Positions 37,249 to 46,030 of a stretch of 64,000 nucleotides of DNA are shown one piece after another; position 1 is the first letter of the stretch, and every line of letters begins with the position of its first letter. This DNA is from Brevibacillus borstelensis. GTDB lineage: Bacteria; Bacillota; Bacilli; Brevibacillales; Brevibacillaceae. The translations under genes were made by a program, and so were the position numbers. The notes under the pieces were generated by a model. The model saw only the letters and a list, made by a program, of their open reading frames with translations, had not been told where the DNA came from and made no database searches. Where the stretch lies: the NCBI RefSeq assembly GCF_003710865.1, contig NZ_RHHO01000033.1, positions 1 to 64,000 of the forward strand, read 5' to 3'.

Positions 37249-38152
37249 GTGAGCAGATGGAAGGAAGTAAACCCGTCGCTTCGCACGATCATGACTCCGG
37301 GTCCGGTTGAGGTAGACCCGCGGGTATTGAGGGTTATGGCAACTCCTGTACTGGGGCAGTTTGATCCCGAATTTACCGATATGATGAATCGCGTGATGGA
37401 AATGCTGCGAGAATTGTTCTGCACTCGCAATCAGTGGGCGTATCCGATCGACGGGACTTCCCGCTCGGGGCTTGAGGCCGTGCTGTGCAGCCTGATCGAA
37501 CCGGGCGACAAAGTGCTCGTTCCCATCTACGGTCGATTTGGCCATCTTCTGACGGAGATTGCCCAGCGTTCAGGTGCGGAGGTGCACACCATGGAAGCGC
37601 CGTGGGGCGAAGTGTTTGATGAAGAGAAGATCATCAGGGAAATGGACCGCGTCCGCCCGAAAATTGTAGCGATCGTGCACGGCGAAACCTCGACCGGCTG
37701 CATGCAGCCGCTAGCCCGGGTCGGACATGCGTGCCGAGAGCGGGAGGCGCTGCTCGTGGTAGACGCTGTGGCTACGCTCGGGGGATCGCCTGTCGATACG
37801 GACGGGTGGATGCTCGATGCGGTCGTCGGCGGAACGCAAAAGTGCTTGTCCGTTCCCGCTGGAATGGCTCCGATCACCTACAATGAGCGGGCTGAGCGAA
37901 TTATCCAGGAAAGAAAAAGCGTGGAGCGCGGGCTGGCGGGGAATCTCTCTGAGCCGTCAGAGCGGAGGATCCGCAGCAACTACTTTGACCTGGGCATGCT
38001 GGCGCATCGGCACGATGGGCTTCAGTTGCCGGAAAAAGAATGTCCTGCACGTGTTGGCAGGTCTTGAGGCGGTGCTGATCCGCATGGGAGCGAAGGTTCA
38101 TCGCGGAGAAGCTCTGCAAGCCGCGCTGGATGTATACGAAATTCCGTCATAA
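37249..38152 (+). pseudogene. Class V aminotransferase (PucG/AGXT-like), internal deletion
   Basis: The first frame (37249-38067) gives the N-terminal two thirds of a class V aminotransferase: IMTPGPVEVDPRVLRVMATP, GTSRSGLEAVLCS, VDAVATLGGSPVDTD and the PLP lysine in GGTQKCLSVPAG. After SNYFDLGML it loses sense. From about 38000 the next frame gives the family's C-terminus: RIGTMGFSCRKKNVLHVLAG and LEAVLIRMGA. Around 90-100 residues expected between these are missing and the frame is shifted, so an out-of-frame internal deletion near 37997-38002 is the best explanation. It lies just after the TRAP operon, behind that operon's terminator. Confidence 0.88.
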
Positions 38153-38179
38153 CTCCTTTTTGGTTACGTATTTTTTGCG

Positions 38180-38211
38180 CCTCCCAGCCATAGGATGTAC
38201 CAACTGGGAGG
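38180..38211 (+). promoter_or_regulatory. Hairpin covering the yunB ribosome binding site
   Basis: cctcccag (38180-38187) pairs perfectly with ctgggagg (38204-38211), which contains the yunB Shine-Dalgarno sequence. Confidence 0.55.
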
Positions 38212-38219
38212 TGACGGGC

Positions 38220-38930
38220 GTGGCCGTGTTTCGACCCCGTCGGCGGTGGAGGAACCCGCTTTCTCGTTCGAAAGCGTTTTTTATCGCACTGGTCATTTTT
38301 TTGGCGATGAGCATTCAATTTTTGTTTTTTATCGAAAAACGCCTGGAACCGACGCTGAAGATTCTCGCAACCCAAAAAGCCGAGCAGTTGGCCAAACAAG
38401 CGATTACAGATGCGGTCACCAAGCGGATTGCCCAGCAAGGGGTAGATTTCAACCAGATCGTCAAAATTGAAAAAGACAATCAGGGGAGAATCCAGGCGTA
38501 CCAGTTCAACTTCAAGGAGTATGCCCGGATCGTAGGGGAGACCACCTCCCGCGTACAGAACCGGCTGAGGGAGTTTGAAGAGGAAAAGGTAGACCGCTAT
38601 ATCCCTTTGGGGCTGGCGACAGGCAGCAGTTTTTTGGCGCAAATGGGTCCGGATCTGCCGGTGACGTTTGTGCCGATCGGATCTGTCAAGACGAAGCTGG
38701 AGACGGAATTGACCGAGGCCGGCATCAATATGGTCCTGGCAACCGTCTACATTTTTGTTGAAGTGGACTTGCGCATCGTGATTCCTTTTGCCACCGACCA
38801 GAAGACGATCACGACGAAGATTCCCATTACCCATTCGCTGATCATTGGCGATGTGCCTCAGTACTTGTACAACAATCCGGAAGGAAAGCCGGATGTGCCC
38901 AGACCGGAAGACGTATCCAGGCAGCCGTAA
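38220..38930 (+). CDS. yunB: Sporulation protein YunB
   Basis: The 236-residue protein has a basic N-terminus, one membrane segment (residues about 18-38, FFIALVIFLAMSIQFLFF) and an extracytoplasmic domain with LPVTFVPIGSVKTKLETELT, EAGINMVLATVYIFVEVDLR and TTKIPITHSLIIGDVPQYL, matching YunB. YunB is made in the mother cell under sigma-E in B. subtilis and is needed for efficient sporulation. GTG 38220 follows GGGAGGTGA. Confidence 0.92.
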   Translation: MAVFRPRRRWRNPLSRSKAFFIALVIFLAMSIQFLFFIEKRLEPTLKILATQKAEQLAKQAITDAVTKRIAQQGVDFNQIVKIEKDNQGRIQAYQFNFKEYARIVGETTSRVQNRLREFEEEKVDRYIPLGLATGSSFLAQMGPDLPVTFVPIGSVKTKLETELTEAGINMVLATVYIFVEVDLRIVIPFATDQKTITTKIPITHSLIIGDVPQYLYNNPEGKPDVPRPEDVSRQP

Positions 38931-38956
38931 AAGAGCCAAACAGGCGGCTGCTACAA

Positions 38957-38997
38957 AAACGAGCACGTTCCCGTTGCTTCGGGGAGTGCTCGTTTGG
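38957..38997 (+). terminator. Terminator after yunB
   Basis: aaacgagcac (38957-38966) pairs with gtgctcgttt (38986-38995). Confidence 0.8.
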
Positions 38998-39108
38998 GCA
39001 TTTCCAAAACATGGAGGAGGAAGATTCCAGGGAGGAAACTGATAGAGGGAATAAAAGGTGTCGGTTCGTCAAGAATGTTAGGAAAACAGACGAACGGATG
39101 ATGAAAGC

Positions 39109-40197
39109 GTGAAGGTTGCGATTATGGGCGCCGGTCTGTCAGGCTTGGCCTGCGCGATCACACTTGAAAAACACGGAATATCGCCCGCCGTTTTCGAAGT
39201 GAGGGAGCGGTTAGGCGACCGCTTTGTGAACGCTGAATCCATGCTCTCCATTTTGCAAAAGCCGATTACGGATCCGGTTGCCTTTTTCGCGGAGAAAAAC
39301 GGCATTTACCTCAAGCCGACTGCGAGCATCCAAAGGCTGCTGGTGTTCTCGCAGAGCCAAAAGGCGGAAATCGAAGGAAGTCTGGGATTTATCAATTACC
39401 GCGGCAGACATGAGCACGCTTTTGAAAGGCAGCTCGGCCGGCAGGTAAAAAGTGCCATCCAGTACCGGTCCAAAGCGACATACGAGGAATTGCTGATGGA
39501 GTACACGCACGTAGTAGTCGCCACAGGAGACGGGGAGTACACAAGGAAAATGCATAACTTCCGGACAGACCTGACCGTGTCGCTAAAAGGTGCAATGGTA
39601 ACCGGAGACTTTGACAGGTACACGCCTTGTGCATGGCTGGATTACAGCTATATGGAAAAGGGATACGGCTATTTGCTCCCGCTTTCGGACACGGAAGCGA
39701 ACCTGGTCATGGCCTACCCCGACTATCCAGAGAATGACCGGCTTGATGTCGACGAGCGCTGGGGTTTATTTTACGAGCGGGTTTGCCGGGACCTGCGTCA
39801 GCCGCTCAGGATTACCAGTCACTTTCATGTGACCGGATACCCGATCGGCATCTGCCGCAGGGCGAGGATTGGCAATACGTTTTTTGTCGGAAACTGCTTT
39901 GGCGCACTGATGCCCTTCTTGGGATTTGGCCAATTCACGGCGCTGTTGACAGGCATATATGCAGCGTATGATATATGCGGCAAGGGCGCTTATGAAGAAT
40001 TGACGCAGCCTTTACGGCGCAGTTACGAGAATTCACTGGTTTTACGCAGGGCAGTGGAGAGGCTGGACAATGAGGATTTGGACAGAATCGTCCCTGTCTT
40101 GGGAAGCAGGTGGGGAGAGAGCATTTTGCAGGGCAAATCTTTCAATGCTTTGCGCTGGCTTGCTTTTGCCTTGCGACCATGGATGACAAAGCGGTAG
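39109..40197 (+). CDS. FAD-dependent oxidoreductase (geranylgeranyl reductase-like)
   Basis: The 362-residue protein has the FAD-binding Rossmann start VAIMGAGLSGLACAITLEKH, a second FAD motif VVVATGD and the C-terminal GNCFGALMPFLGFGQF typical of GGR/FixC-like flavoproteins, with a substrate-binding sheet between. GTG 39109 has only a weak upstream site. The substrate is unknown. It stands alone between yunB and the riboflavin operon. Confidence 0.8.
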   Translation: MKVAIMGAGLSGLACAITLEKHGISPAVFEVRERLGDRFVNAESMLSILQKPITDPVAFFAEKNGIYLKPTASIQRLLVFSQSQKAEIEGSLGFINYRGRHEHAFERQLGRQVKSAIQYRSKATYEELLMEYTHVVVATGDGEYTRKMHNFRTDLTVSLKGAMVTGDFDRYTPCAWLDYSYMEKGYGYLLPLSDTEANLVMAYPDYPENDRLDVDERWGLFYERVCRDLRQPLRITSHFHVTGYPIGICRRARIGNTFFVGNCFGALMPFLGFGQFTALLTGIYAAYDICGKGAYEELTQPLRRSYENSLVLRRAVERLDNEDLDRIVPVLGSRWGESILQGKSFNALRWLAFALRPWMTKR

Positions 40198-40258
40198 TTG
40201 CCGACAGGAGGGAAACTGCCGACTTCCAATAAAAAAGTGTAGTGCTTGTAAAAAAACG

Positions 40259-40267
40259 TGTTATAAT
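40259..40267 (+). promoter_or_regulatory. Extended -10 promoter of the rib operon
   Basis: TGTTATAAT matches the extended -10 fully and lies 20 bases before the first FMN aptamer. Confidence 0.7.
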
Positions 40268-40286
40268 GCAAGCAACTGAATATCCA

Positions 40287-40429
40287 ACCTTCAGGGTAGG
40301 GTGAAATTCCCGACCGGCGGTGATGACGAACGCACGTCCGAGCCCGCGACTCGCCCATGAAAGATATTTCGTGAGCGACTGACTTGGTGAAAATCCAAGG
40401 CCGACGGTAAAGTCCGGATGGGAGAAGGT
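40287..40429 (+). ncRNA. FMN riboswitch, first copy
   Basis: Conserved RFN blocks are all present: agggtgaaattcccgaccgg, the cggtgatga segment, agcccgcga, gacttggtgaaaatccaagg ccgacggt, and gtccggatgggagaaggt. The FMN-bound form should favour the terminator at 40484. The aptamer is 143 bases, the same as the second copy. Confidence 0.97.
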
Positions 40430-40483
40430 GGCTATAGTCTTTGGCTTTGTTTAAAAAACCGAGCACCAAAGGCTTCTTCTTCT

Positions 40484-40515
40484 ATGCCCTGAAACTTGTT
40501 CAAGGGCATTTTTTA
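40484..40515 (+). terminator. Terminator of the first FMN riboswitch
   Basis: atgccct (40484-40490) pairs with agggcat (40503-40509), extended by tgaa/ttca, and followed by T6. It sits 55 bases after aptamer 1. Confidence 0.88.
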
Positions 40516-40528
40516 TTGGGAAAGGGTG

Positions 40529-40615
40529 ATGGCGACTCGCGCGACAGGAAGTAGGAGACATGCCTTGGTAGTCTCCTGGCTCGTGATTGCGGGCTGGCGG
40601 CTCGGCAGCAAATGA
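40529..40615 (+). CDS. Orphan 28-codon ORF between the two FMN riboswitches
   Basis: After terminator 1 a ribosome binding site (AAAGGG) precedes ATG 40529, which opens MATRATGSRRHALVVSWLVI and ends at TGA 40615 (28 residues). The sequence before the ATG resembles that before ribD, so the ATG is at the place where the regulated gene would begin. The product has a basic head and a hydrophobic stretch. It may be a real small peptide, or what remains of a gene formerly controlled by riboswitch 1. Confidence 0.45.
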   Translation: MATRATGSRRHALVVSWLVIAGWRLGSK

Positions 40616-40622
40616 ATAGATG

Positions 40623-40765
40623 ACCTTCAGGGCAGGGTGAAATTCCTGACCGGCGGTAATGACGAAAGCAGCGTCTGAGCCCGCGACTCGCCCATGGCTG
40701 AAGCCATGAGCGACTGACTTGGTGAAAATCCAAGGCCGACGGTTACAGTCCGGATGGGAGAAGGT
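40623..40765 (+). ncRNA. FMN riboswitch, second copy
   Basis: All conserved RFN blocks recur: agggtgaaattcctgaccgg, cggtaatga, agcccgcga, cttggtgaaaatccaaggcc gacggt and gtccggatgggagaaggt. It differs from copy 1 mainly in the variable stem (catggctgaagccatg here). It precedes terminator 2 and ribD. Confidence 0.97.
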
Positions 40766-40820
40766 GCATGTGGCCTTCGTTTCTCTGTGAAAAAACAGAA
40801 AAACGAGAGGCTTCTTTCCC

Positions 40821-40853
40821 AATGCCCTGAAGCGTGCTTCGAGGGCATTTTTC
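40821..40853 (+). terminator. Terminator of the second FMN riboswitch
   Basis: aatgccct (40821-40828) pairs with agggcatt (40842-40849), with gaagc/gcttc continuing the stem, followed by T residues. ribD starts 20 bases on. Confidence 0.88.
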
Positions 40854-40873
40854 ATTGGGGAGGAGAGGAACTC

Positions 40874-42019
40874 ATGTCAGGAAATGACTTGTCGTATATG
40901 GCGTTGGCACTGGACTTGGCGAGGGCGACAAGAGGACAAACCAGTCCCAATCCGGTAGTGGGAGCCGTTGTCGTCCGGGACGGAGCAGTCGTGGGGATGG
41001 GCGCTCACGTAAAAGCGGGTGAACCACATGCCGAGGTGCATGCACTGCGGATGGCTGGTGAGCATGCGAAAGATGCCGTGCTTTACGTCACATTGGAACC
41101 TTGCAGTCATCATGGGAGAACCCCTCCTTGTGTGAATGCGATCATTGAAGCCGGCATCAAGCGAGTAGTGGTTGCAGTGGCGGACCCGAATCCGCTTGTC
41201 GTCGGTACAGGAATCGCTCGCCTCAGACAGGCGGGTGTGGAAGTAACAGTGGGAGTGGGAGAAGCACAGGCGAAGAAGGCAAACGAAGTCTTTTTCCATT
41301 TCATCACGACGAAAACACCGTTTGTGACCGTCAAAACGGCAGCTTCGCTGGATGGGAAAATCGCTACGCATACGGGGCACAGCCGCTGGATTACGGGTGA
41401 AGAGGCCCGCCAGCGGGTCCATCAGCTACGGCGAGAGCACGATGCTATTTTGGTTGGGGTTCAGACAGTGCTCGCGGACGACCCTGAGCTCACGGCCCGC
41501 CAACAGGGAATAGCCAGGGGAAAGCAGCCGCTTCGTGTCATTCTCGACAACCAGCTGCGGACCCCTTCGGAAGCCCGCGTGATACGGGACGGCAAGGCAC
41601 CGACGCTCGTTTTCACAGCGGATGACGCACCCATCGGCAGGCAAAAAGAGCTCGAGAGCCACGGGGCCGAGATTGTGAGACTGGAAGGGCGCGTAACAGT
41701 CGAGCAGGTGCTTGCGGTGCTGGGGGAAAGAGGGATCACTTCTCTGTTTGTCGAAGGCGGAGCGGCGGTCAACGGCTCTTTTTTGCAGGCACGGGCCATT
41801 CAAAAGGTCGTGCATTTTCTCTCCTACAAGCTGATCGGCGGACAGGGGGCGCCTGCTCCCTACGGGGGACTGGGCGCAGCTCATATGGGGGAAGCCATCT
41901 CTCTGGCGGACGTGGATGTCGAGCCGATCGGAGGAAGCGATCTTTGCATTACCGGCTATCCGGTATGGCCGGATGGAGCCAGCAATAGCGAAACGCGCAG
42001 GAATGCGGGCTGCAAATGA
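40874..42019 (+). CDS. ribD: Riboflavin biosynthesis deaminase/reductase RibD
   Basis: RibD (381 residues) catalyses the deamination and then the NADPH reduction of the pyrimidine intermediate. The N-terminal deaminase has HAEVHALRMAG and the zinc ligands in EPCSHHGRTPPC; the reductase domain starts near residue 150 (TVKTAASLDGKIAT) and has FVEGGAAVNGSFL. ATG 40874 follows GGAGGAGAGG. It is the first gene of ribD-E-BA-H. Confidence 0.97.
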   Translation: MSGNDLSYMALALDLARATRGQTSPNPVVGAVVVRDGAVVGMGAHVKAGEPHAEVHALRMAGEHAKDAVLYVTLEPCSHHGRTPPCVNAIIEAGIKRVVVAVADPNPLVVGTGIARLRQAGVEVTVGVGEAQAKKANEVFFHFITTKTPFVTVKTAASLDGKIATHTGHSRWITGEEARQRVHQLRREHDAILVGVQTVLADDPELTARQQGIARGKQPLRVILDNQLRTPSEARVIRDGKAPTLVFTADDAPIGRQKELESHGAEIVRLEGRVTVEQVLAVLGERGITSLFVEGGAAVNGSFLQARAIQKVVHFLSYKLIGGQGAPAPYGGLGAAHMGEAISLADVDVEPIGGSDLCITGYPVWPDGASNSETRRNAGCK

Positions 42020-42033
42020 TAGGAGGGGAAGCC

Positions 42034-42693
42034 GTGTTTACCGGATTGATTGAAGAAGTAGGTACAGTAGATTCCATTGCGGTCACCGAGCGGTCCAGCA
42101 AGCTGACGATACGGGCCGCGGCCGTTTTGGAGGATGTTCGCCTGGGTGACAGCATCGCTGTCAACGGCGTTTGTCTGACGGTCACCTCGTTTTCCGCGAG
42201 CCGCTTTCAGGCAGATGTCATGCCGGAAACGTGGCGGGTGACGGCCCTGTCCAGCCTGAAGCCGGGGATGCGTGTCAACCTGGAGCGGGCGCTGCAGCTC
42301 GGAGATCGTCTCGGCGGCCATCTGGTCTTGGGCCACGTAGACGGCACAGGAAAAATCCTCTCCAAAAAAACGGACAGCAATGCGGTGCGATTTGCGATCC
42401 AGGCGAAACCGCACCTGCTTCGCTACGTAATGCCGCGCGGCTCGATCACTGTAGACGGCATCAGTTTGACCGTAGTGGCCGTTGACGAGGAGAGCCTGTC
42501 CGTTTCGATCATTCCGCATACGCTCAAGCAGACCAATCTGCTGGAAAAACAGGTCGGCGATCCGGTCAATCTGGAGACGGATGTGATCGCCAAATACGTG
42601 GAGAGGCTGCTTGGCGGCAGGACTCCGGGCGAACAACAGAAAGCACCAGCAGGCCTGAACCTGGCTTTTTTGCAGGAACACGGCTTCGCTTAA
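42034..42693 (+). CDS. ribE: Riboflavin synthase alpha subunit RibE
   Basis: RibE (219 residues) joins two lumazine molecules to riboflavin. The start [14 protein letters not shown], the first barrel [13 protein letters not shown] and the second repeat [13 protein letters not shown] are the two lumazine-binding repeats. GTG 42034 has AGGAGGGG 5 bases upstream; the ATG at 42016 would precede that site. Confidence 0.96.
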   Translation: MFTGLIEEVGTVDSIAVTERSSKLTIRAAAVLEDVRLGDSIAVNGVCLTVTSFSASRFQADVMPETWRVTALSSLKPGMRVNLERALQLGDRLGGHLVLGHVDGTGKILSKKTDSNAVRFAIQAKPHLLRYVMPRGSITVDGISLTVVAVDEESLSVSIIPHTLKQTNLLEKQVGDPVNLETDVIAKYVERLLGGRTPGEQQKAPAGLNLAFLQEHGFA

Positions 42694-42706
42694 GGAGGGA
42701 ACAACG

Positions 42707-43909
42707 ATGTTTCATACCATTGAAGAGGCGATTGAGGCTTTGCGAAGCGGCCGCCCTGTCATCGTCGTGGATGACGAGGATCGGGAGAATGAAGGCGATT
42801 TCGTTTGCCTGGCCGAAGCGGCAACGCCGGAGATGATCAATTTTATGGCAATGCACGGACGCGGTTTGATCTGCGTCCCTGTCACACAAGAGCATGCGGA
42901 ACGCTTGAAGCTGGCTCCCATGGTGGAAGCAAATACGGATCGCCAAGGCACTGCCTTCACGGTCTCTATCGATGAAACTGGGACGCATACAGGCATTTCT
43001 GCGCATGAGCGCTCCCATACGGTGCAATCCATGCTGGACGAGAGCAAAGGCGCAGACGATTTTCGCCGTCCGGGACATATTTTCCCCTTGATCGCCAAAG
43101 CAGGAGGCGTGCTGAGGCGCGCAGGACATACCGAGGCAGCAGTCGACCTGGCCAGGCTGGCCGGAGCGAAGCCGGCTGGCGTCATCTGCGAAATCATGAA
43201 CGAGGACGGGACAATGGCTCGCCTTCCGCAGTTGATCGAGATCGCCAAGCGGTTTGAGCTGAAGCTGATCACGATTGCCGACCTGATCGAGTACCGCATG
43301 CAGCATGAAAGATTGGTAAAGCGCGAAGCAGAGGCCAAGCTGCCTTCCGCCTTCGGGGATTTTCGCATTGTCGCCTACACCAATGAACTGGACGGCAAGG
43401 AGCATGTGGCGATTGTAAAAGGAGAGATTGACAGCAGCAAGCCCGTCCTGGTAAGGGTCCATTCGGAGTGCCTGACCGGGGACATATTCGGTTCGCATCG
43501 CTGCGATTGCGGCCCGCAATTGCATGCTGCCCTGCGCATGATCGAGGCCGAGGGCCGAGGCATCGTTCTCTACATGCGCCAGGAGGGCAGGGGCATCGGA
43601 CTGATCAACAAGCTGAAGGCTTACCGGCTGCAAGAGCAGGGCTATGATACAGTGGAAGCCAACAAAAAGCTCGGTTTTCCCGCTGATCTTCGCGATTACG
43701 GGATCGGGGCGCAAATTCTGCTCGATCTGGGCGTAAAGCAGATGCGGCTGATGACGAACAATCCGCGCAAAATTCGCGGCCTTTCCGGCTATGGAATGCA
43801 GGTCGCCGAAAGGGTTCCGCTGCAAATGCCGGAGCATCCCGAAAATGAAAAGTATTTGCACACAAAACAGGACAAACTGGGCCATCTGCTCCAGTTTGCA
43901 GGGGAGTGA
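42707..43909 (+). CDS. ribBA: Bifunctional DHBP synthase/GTP cyclohydrolase II RibBA
   Basis: The 400-residue protein fuses the DHBP synthase (residues 1-200; [32 protein letters not shown]) and GTP cyclohydrolase II ([20 protein letters not shown] with the zinc cysteines, and [18 protein letters not shown]). It makes both starting substrates of riboflavin. Normal length and order. Confidence 0.97.
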   Translation: MFHTIEEAIEALRSGRPVIVVDDEDRENEGDFVCLAEAATPEMINFMAMHGRGLICVPVTQEHAERLKLAPMVEANTDRQGTAFTVSIDETGTHTGISAHERSHTVQSMLDESKGADDFRRPGHIFPLIAKAGGVLRRAGHTEAAVDLARLAGAKPAGVICEIMNEDGTMARLPQLIEIAKRFELKLITIADLIEYRMQHERLVKREAEAKLPSAFGDFRIVAYTNELDGKEHVAIVKGEIDSSKPVLVRVHSECLTGDIFGSHRCDCGPQLHAALRMIEAEGRGIVLYMRQEGRGIGLINKLKAYRLQEQGYDTVEANKKLGFPADLRDYGIGAQILLDLGVKQMRLMTNNPRKIRGLSGYGMQVAERVPLQMPEHPENEKYLHTKQDKLGHLLQFAGE

Positions 43910-43915
43910 AGGATC

Positions 43916-44380
43916 ATGAAACATTGGGAAGGAAATTTGATCGGAACTGGCTTGCGTGTCGGGATTGTCGCAGGGAGATTTAACGAGCTGATTGTCAGCA
44001 AGCTCGTCGGTGGCGCTCTCGATGCATTGAAGCGGCACGGTGTCGAGGAAGACGCGGTAGAGGTTGCCTGGGTGCCGGGGGCATTTGAAATCCCGCTGAT
44101 CGCCAAAAAGATGGCGGAGTCCGGAAAGTACGATGCAGTCGTGACCCTGGGAGCGGTCATCCGCGGTTCCACTCCGCACTTTGATTACGTGTGCAGCGAA
44201 TGCGCCAAAGGGGTAGCATCGGTCTCGCTGAATACGGGGATTCCCGTTATCTTTGGCGTACTCACGACCGACTCGATCGAGCAGGCGATCGAACGAGCGG
44301 GGACCAAGGCAGGCAACAAAGGTTGGGAAGCGGCTTCGGCAGCCATCGAAATGGCAAATCTGAGCCGGCAATTTGCTTGA
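43916..44380 (+). CDS. ribH: Lumazine synthase RibH
   Basis: RibH (154 residues) makes lumazine from the RibD and RibBA products. The family segments [48 protein letters not shown] and [16 protein letters not shown] are clear. It ends the rib operon. Confidence 0.97.
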   Translation: MKHWEGNLIGTGLRVGIVAGRFNELIVSKLVGGALDALKRHGVEEDAVEVAWVPGAFEIPLIAKKMAESGKYDAVVTLGAVIRGSTPHFDYVCSECAKGVASVSLNTGIPVIFGVLTTDSIEQAIERAGTKAGNKGWEAASAAIEMANLSRQFA

Positions 44381-44407
44381 CATAGGGGTATCCTATACGG
44401 CAAAGCA

Positions 44408-44452
44408 AAAGCGGGGGCAGGCGCGAGGGCGCATCGTCCCCGCTTTCCTTTT
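44408..44452 (+). terminator. Terminator of the rib operon
   Basis: aaagcgggg (44408-44416) pairs with ccccgcttt (44438-44446), followed by ccttttgg. Confidence 0.8.
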
Positions 44453-44515
44453 GGATAATTTGACCAGGGATGGGCAAAGTAAGAAGGATTTTCCTGTGCA
44501 CAGGGGGCGGGATCC

Positions 44516-46027
44516 ATGGATGTAAAAGCGTGGTGGAGAAAGAACGCTGACAAGGTACTGACACGTCCCGGTTCTGGCCATTCTGCGAAAAGGCGCCCAA
44601 AACAGGCTGCACACAAGGTCCGAGCCTTGCTGCAAGCGCGAATGCAAAACGTGGATGATTTTACAGTTCTCCATCTGTCGATGAACGATGAACCTGTAGA
44701 GGTTTACTTTCTGAATACCTTGGTAGATGAGTCCAATATTTACGAGAGCATCCTTCTTCCTCTTCAGCGAGAAGACGGGCGCCGCCCTGTGCGAGCCCTT
44801 CCCTTGGGCCAGTTGGTCAATCCCGATGAGGAAATGAAGATAACGGACAACCTGCTGCGTGGACATACGATTCTCATCTTTCCCGAGCGGGACGAGGTGC
44901 TGCAGGTAAATACATTCAAAGCGCCGCACCGTACGATCAGCCCGCCGGAGACGGAATCGACGGTGCTTGGTCCGCAGGATTCATTTGTGGAAATGCTTGA
45001 GGTGAATCTCTCGCTGATTCGCCGCCGGATCGCAAACCCTGACCTGAAAATCGAGGTACATAGCATCGGGACTCAATCCAGAAACAAAGTAGCCATCCTG
45101 TACCTAGAAGGCATCGCCAACCCGGAAAATATCACTCGCGTTCAGGAACGAATTAAAAATACGGAATATCACGGCTTTGTCGGGATGCCGATTTTGAAGC
45201 AGATGCTGGAGGACAAGCCTTATTCGCCATTTCCCCAGTTTGGACTCACCACACGGCCGGACAATGCGGCGGCGGCTTTGCTGGATGGGCGCATTTTGCT
45301 CATTTTGAGCGGAAGTCCGGAAGCGGCCATTTGTCCCGCTGCTTTTTTGGAGTTATTCAGCAGCCCGGAGGATTTTTACAACCGCTGGTCGACAGCCAGC
45401 CTGCTGCGGATGATCCGTTTCCTGGGACTTTTCCTGACCGTTTTGCTCACTTCCAGCTATGTTTCGGTATTAACCTATCACCCGGAAATGCTGCCCCCGC
45501 CACTGCTGACGATTTTATCCGAATCGCGCAACAGAGTGCCGTTTCCGCCTGTAATCGAGGTGCTGATCATCGAGCTTGTCATCGAAATTCTCCGTGAGGC
45601 CGGAATACGCATGCCGACCAAAATCGGCCAGACGATCGGTATTGTCGGGGGTATCGTGATCGGGACCGCCTCCGTACAGGCGGGCCTTGCCAGCAATATC
45701 TTGATCGTTCTCGTGTCCGTCTCTGCTCTTCTGTCCTTTGTCCCGCCCAACTTCCTCATGAGCAATGCCATTCGGCTGGTTCGCTACGGATTTATTCTGT
45801 CGGCCGGGTTCTTGGGGATGTACGGACAAATGTTGATGCTTGCTCTGATGTTTGCCCACTTGCTCAATCTGACCTCGCTCGGTACGCCTTATATGAGCAC
45901 AGGTATTCCACGCGTCTGGAGCGATGTCTTTAACAGTTTGCTGCGTACTCCATTTAAATTCATCGCATTTCGGAGCGGAATGGCGAACGCCAAGAAAAAG
46001 CAGATTTTTCCCATAGACGAGGAGTAG
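44516..46027 (+). CDS. Spore germination protein, GerA-type A subunit
   Basis: The 503-residue protein has the GerAA pattern: a cytoplasmic N-terminal domain (about 1-280; VEVYFLNTLVDESNIYESIL, GHTILIFPERDE, YLEGIANPENITRVQERIKN), then membrane segments (SYVSVLTYHPEMLPPPLL; EAGIRMPTKIGQTIGIVGG). With the B and C subunits it forms a germinant receptor in the inner spore membrane. The germinant is unknown. Confidence 0.94.
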   Translation: MDVKAWWRKNADKVLTRPGSGHSAKRRPKQAAHKVRALLQARMQNVDDFTVLHLSMNDEPVEVYFLNTLVDESNIYESILLPLQREDGRRPVRALPLGQLVNPDEEMKITDNLLRGHTILIFPERDEVLQVNTFKAPHRTISPPETESTVLGPQDSFVEMLEVNLSLIRRRIANPDLKIEVHSIGTQSRNKVAILYLEGIANPENITRVQERIKNTEYHGFVGMPILKQMLEDKPYSPFPQFGLTTRPDNAAAALLDGRILLILSGSPEAAICPAAFLELFSSPEDFYNRWSTASLLRMIRFLGLFLTVLLTSSYVSVLTYHPEMLPPPLLTILSESRNRVPFPPVIEVLIIELVIEILREAGIRMPTKIGQTIGIVGGIVIGTASVQAGLASNILIVLVSVSALLSFVPPNFLMSNAIRLVRYGFILSAGFLGMYGQMLMLALMFAHLLNLTSLGTPYMSTGIPRVWSDVFNSLLRTPFKFIAFRSGMANAKKKQIFPIDEE

Positions 46028-46030
46028 CCG

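Larger units (their letters stand above)
40198..40873. other. 676-base leader of the rib operon with tandem FMN riboswitches
   Basis: The region has no conventional gene. It holds an extended -10 promoter, FMN aptamer 1, terminator 1, a 28-codon orphan ORF, aptamer 2 and terminator 2. The aptamer-to-aptamer period is exactly 336 bases. Confidence 0.9.

Noticed and set aside
42566-44383. 605-codon open frame on the minus strand opposite ribBA-ribH
   Set aside because: It is a shadow of the GC-rich third positions of ribBA and ribH; no domain features.
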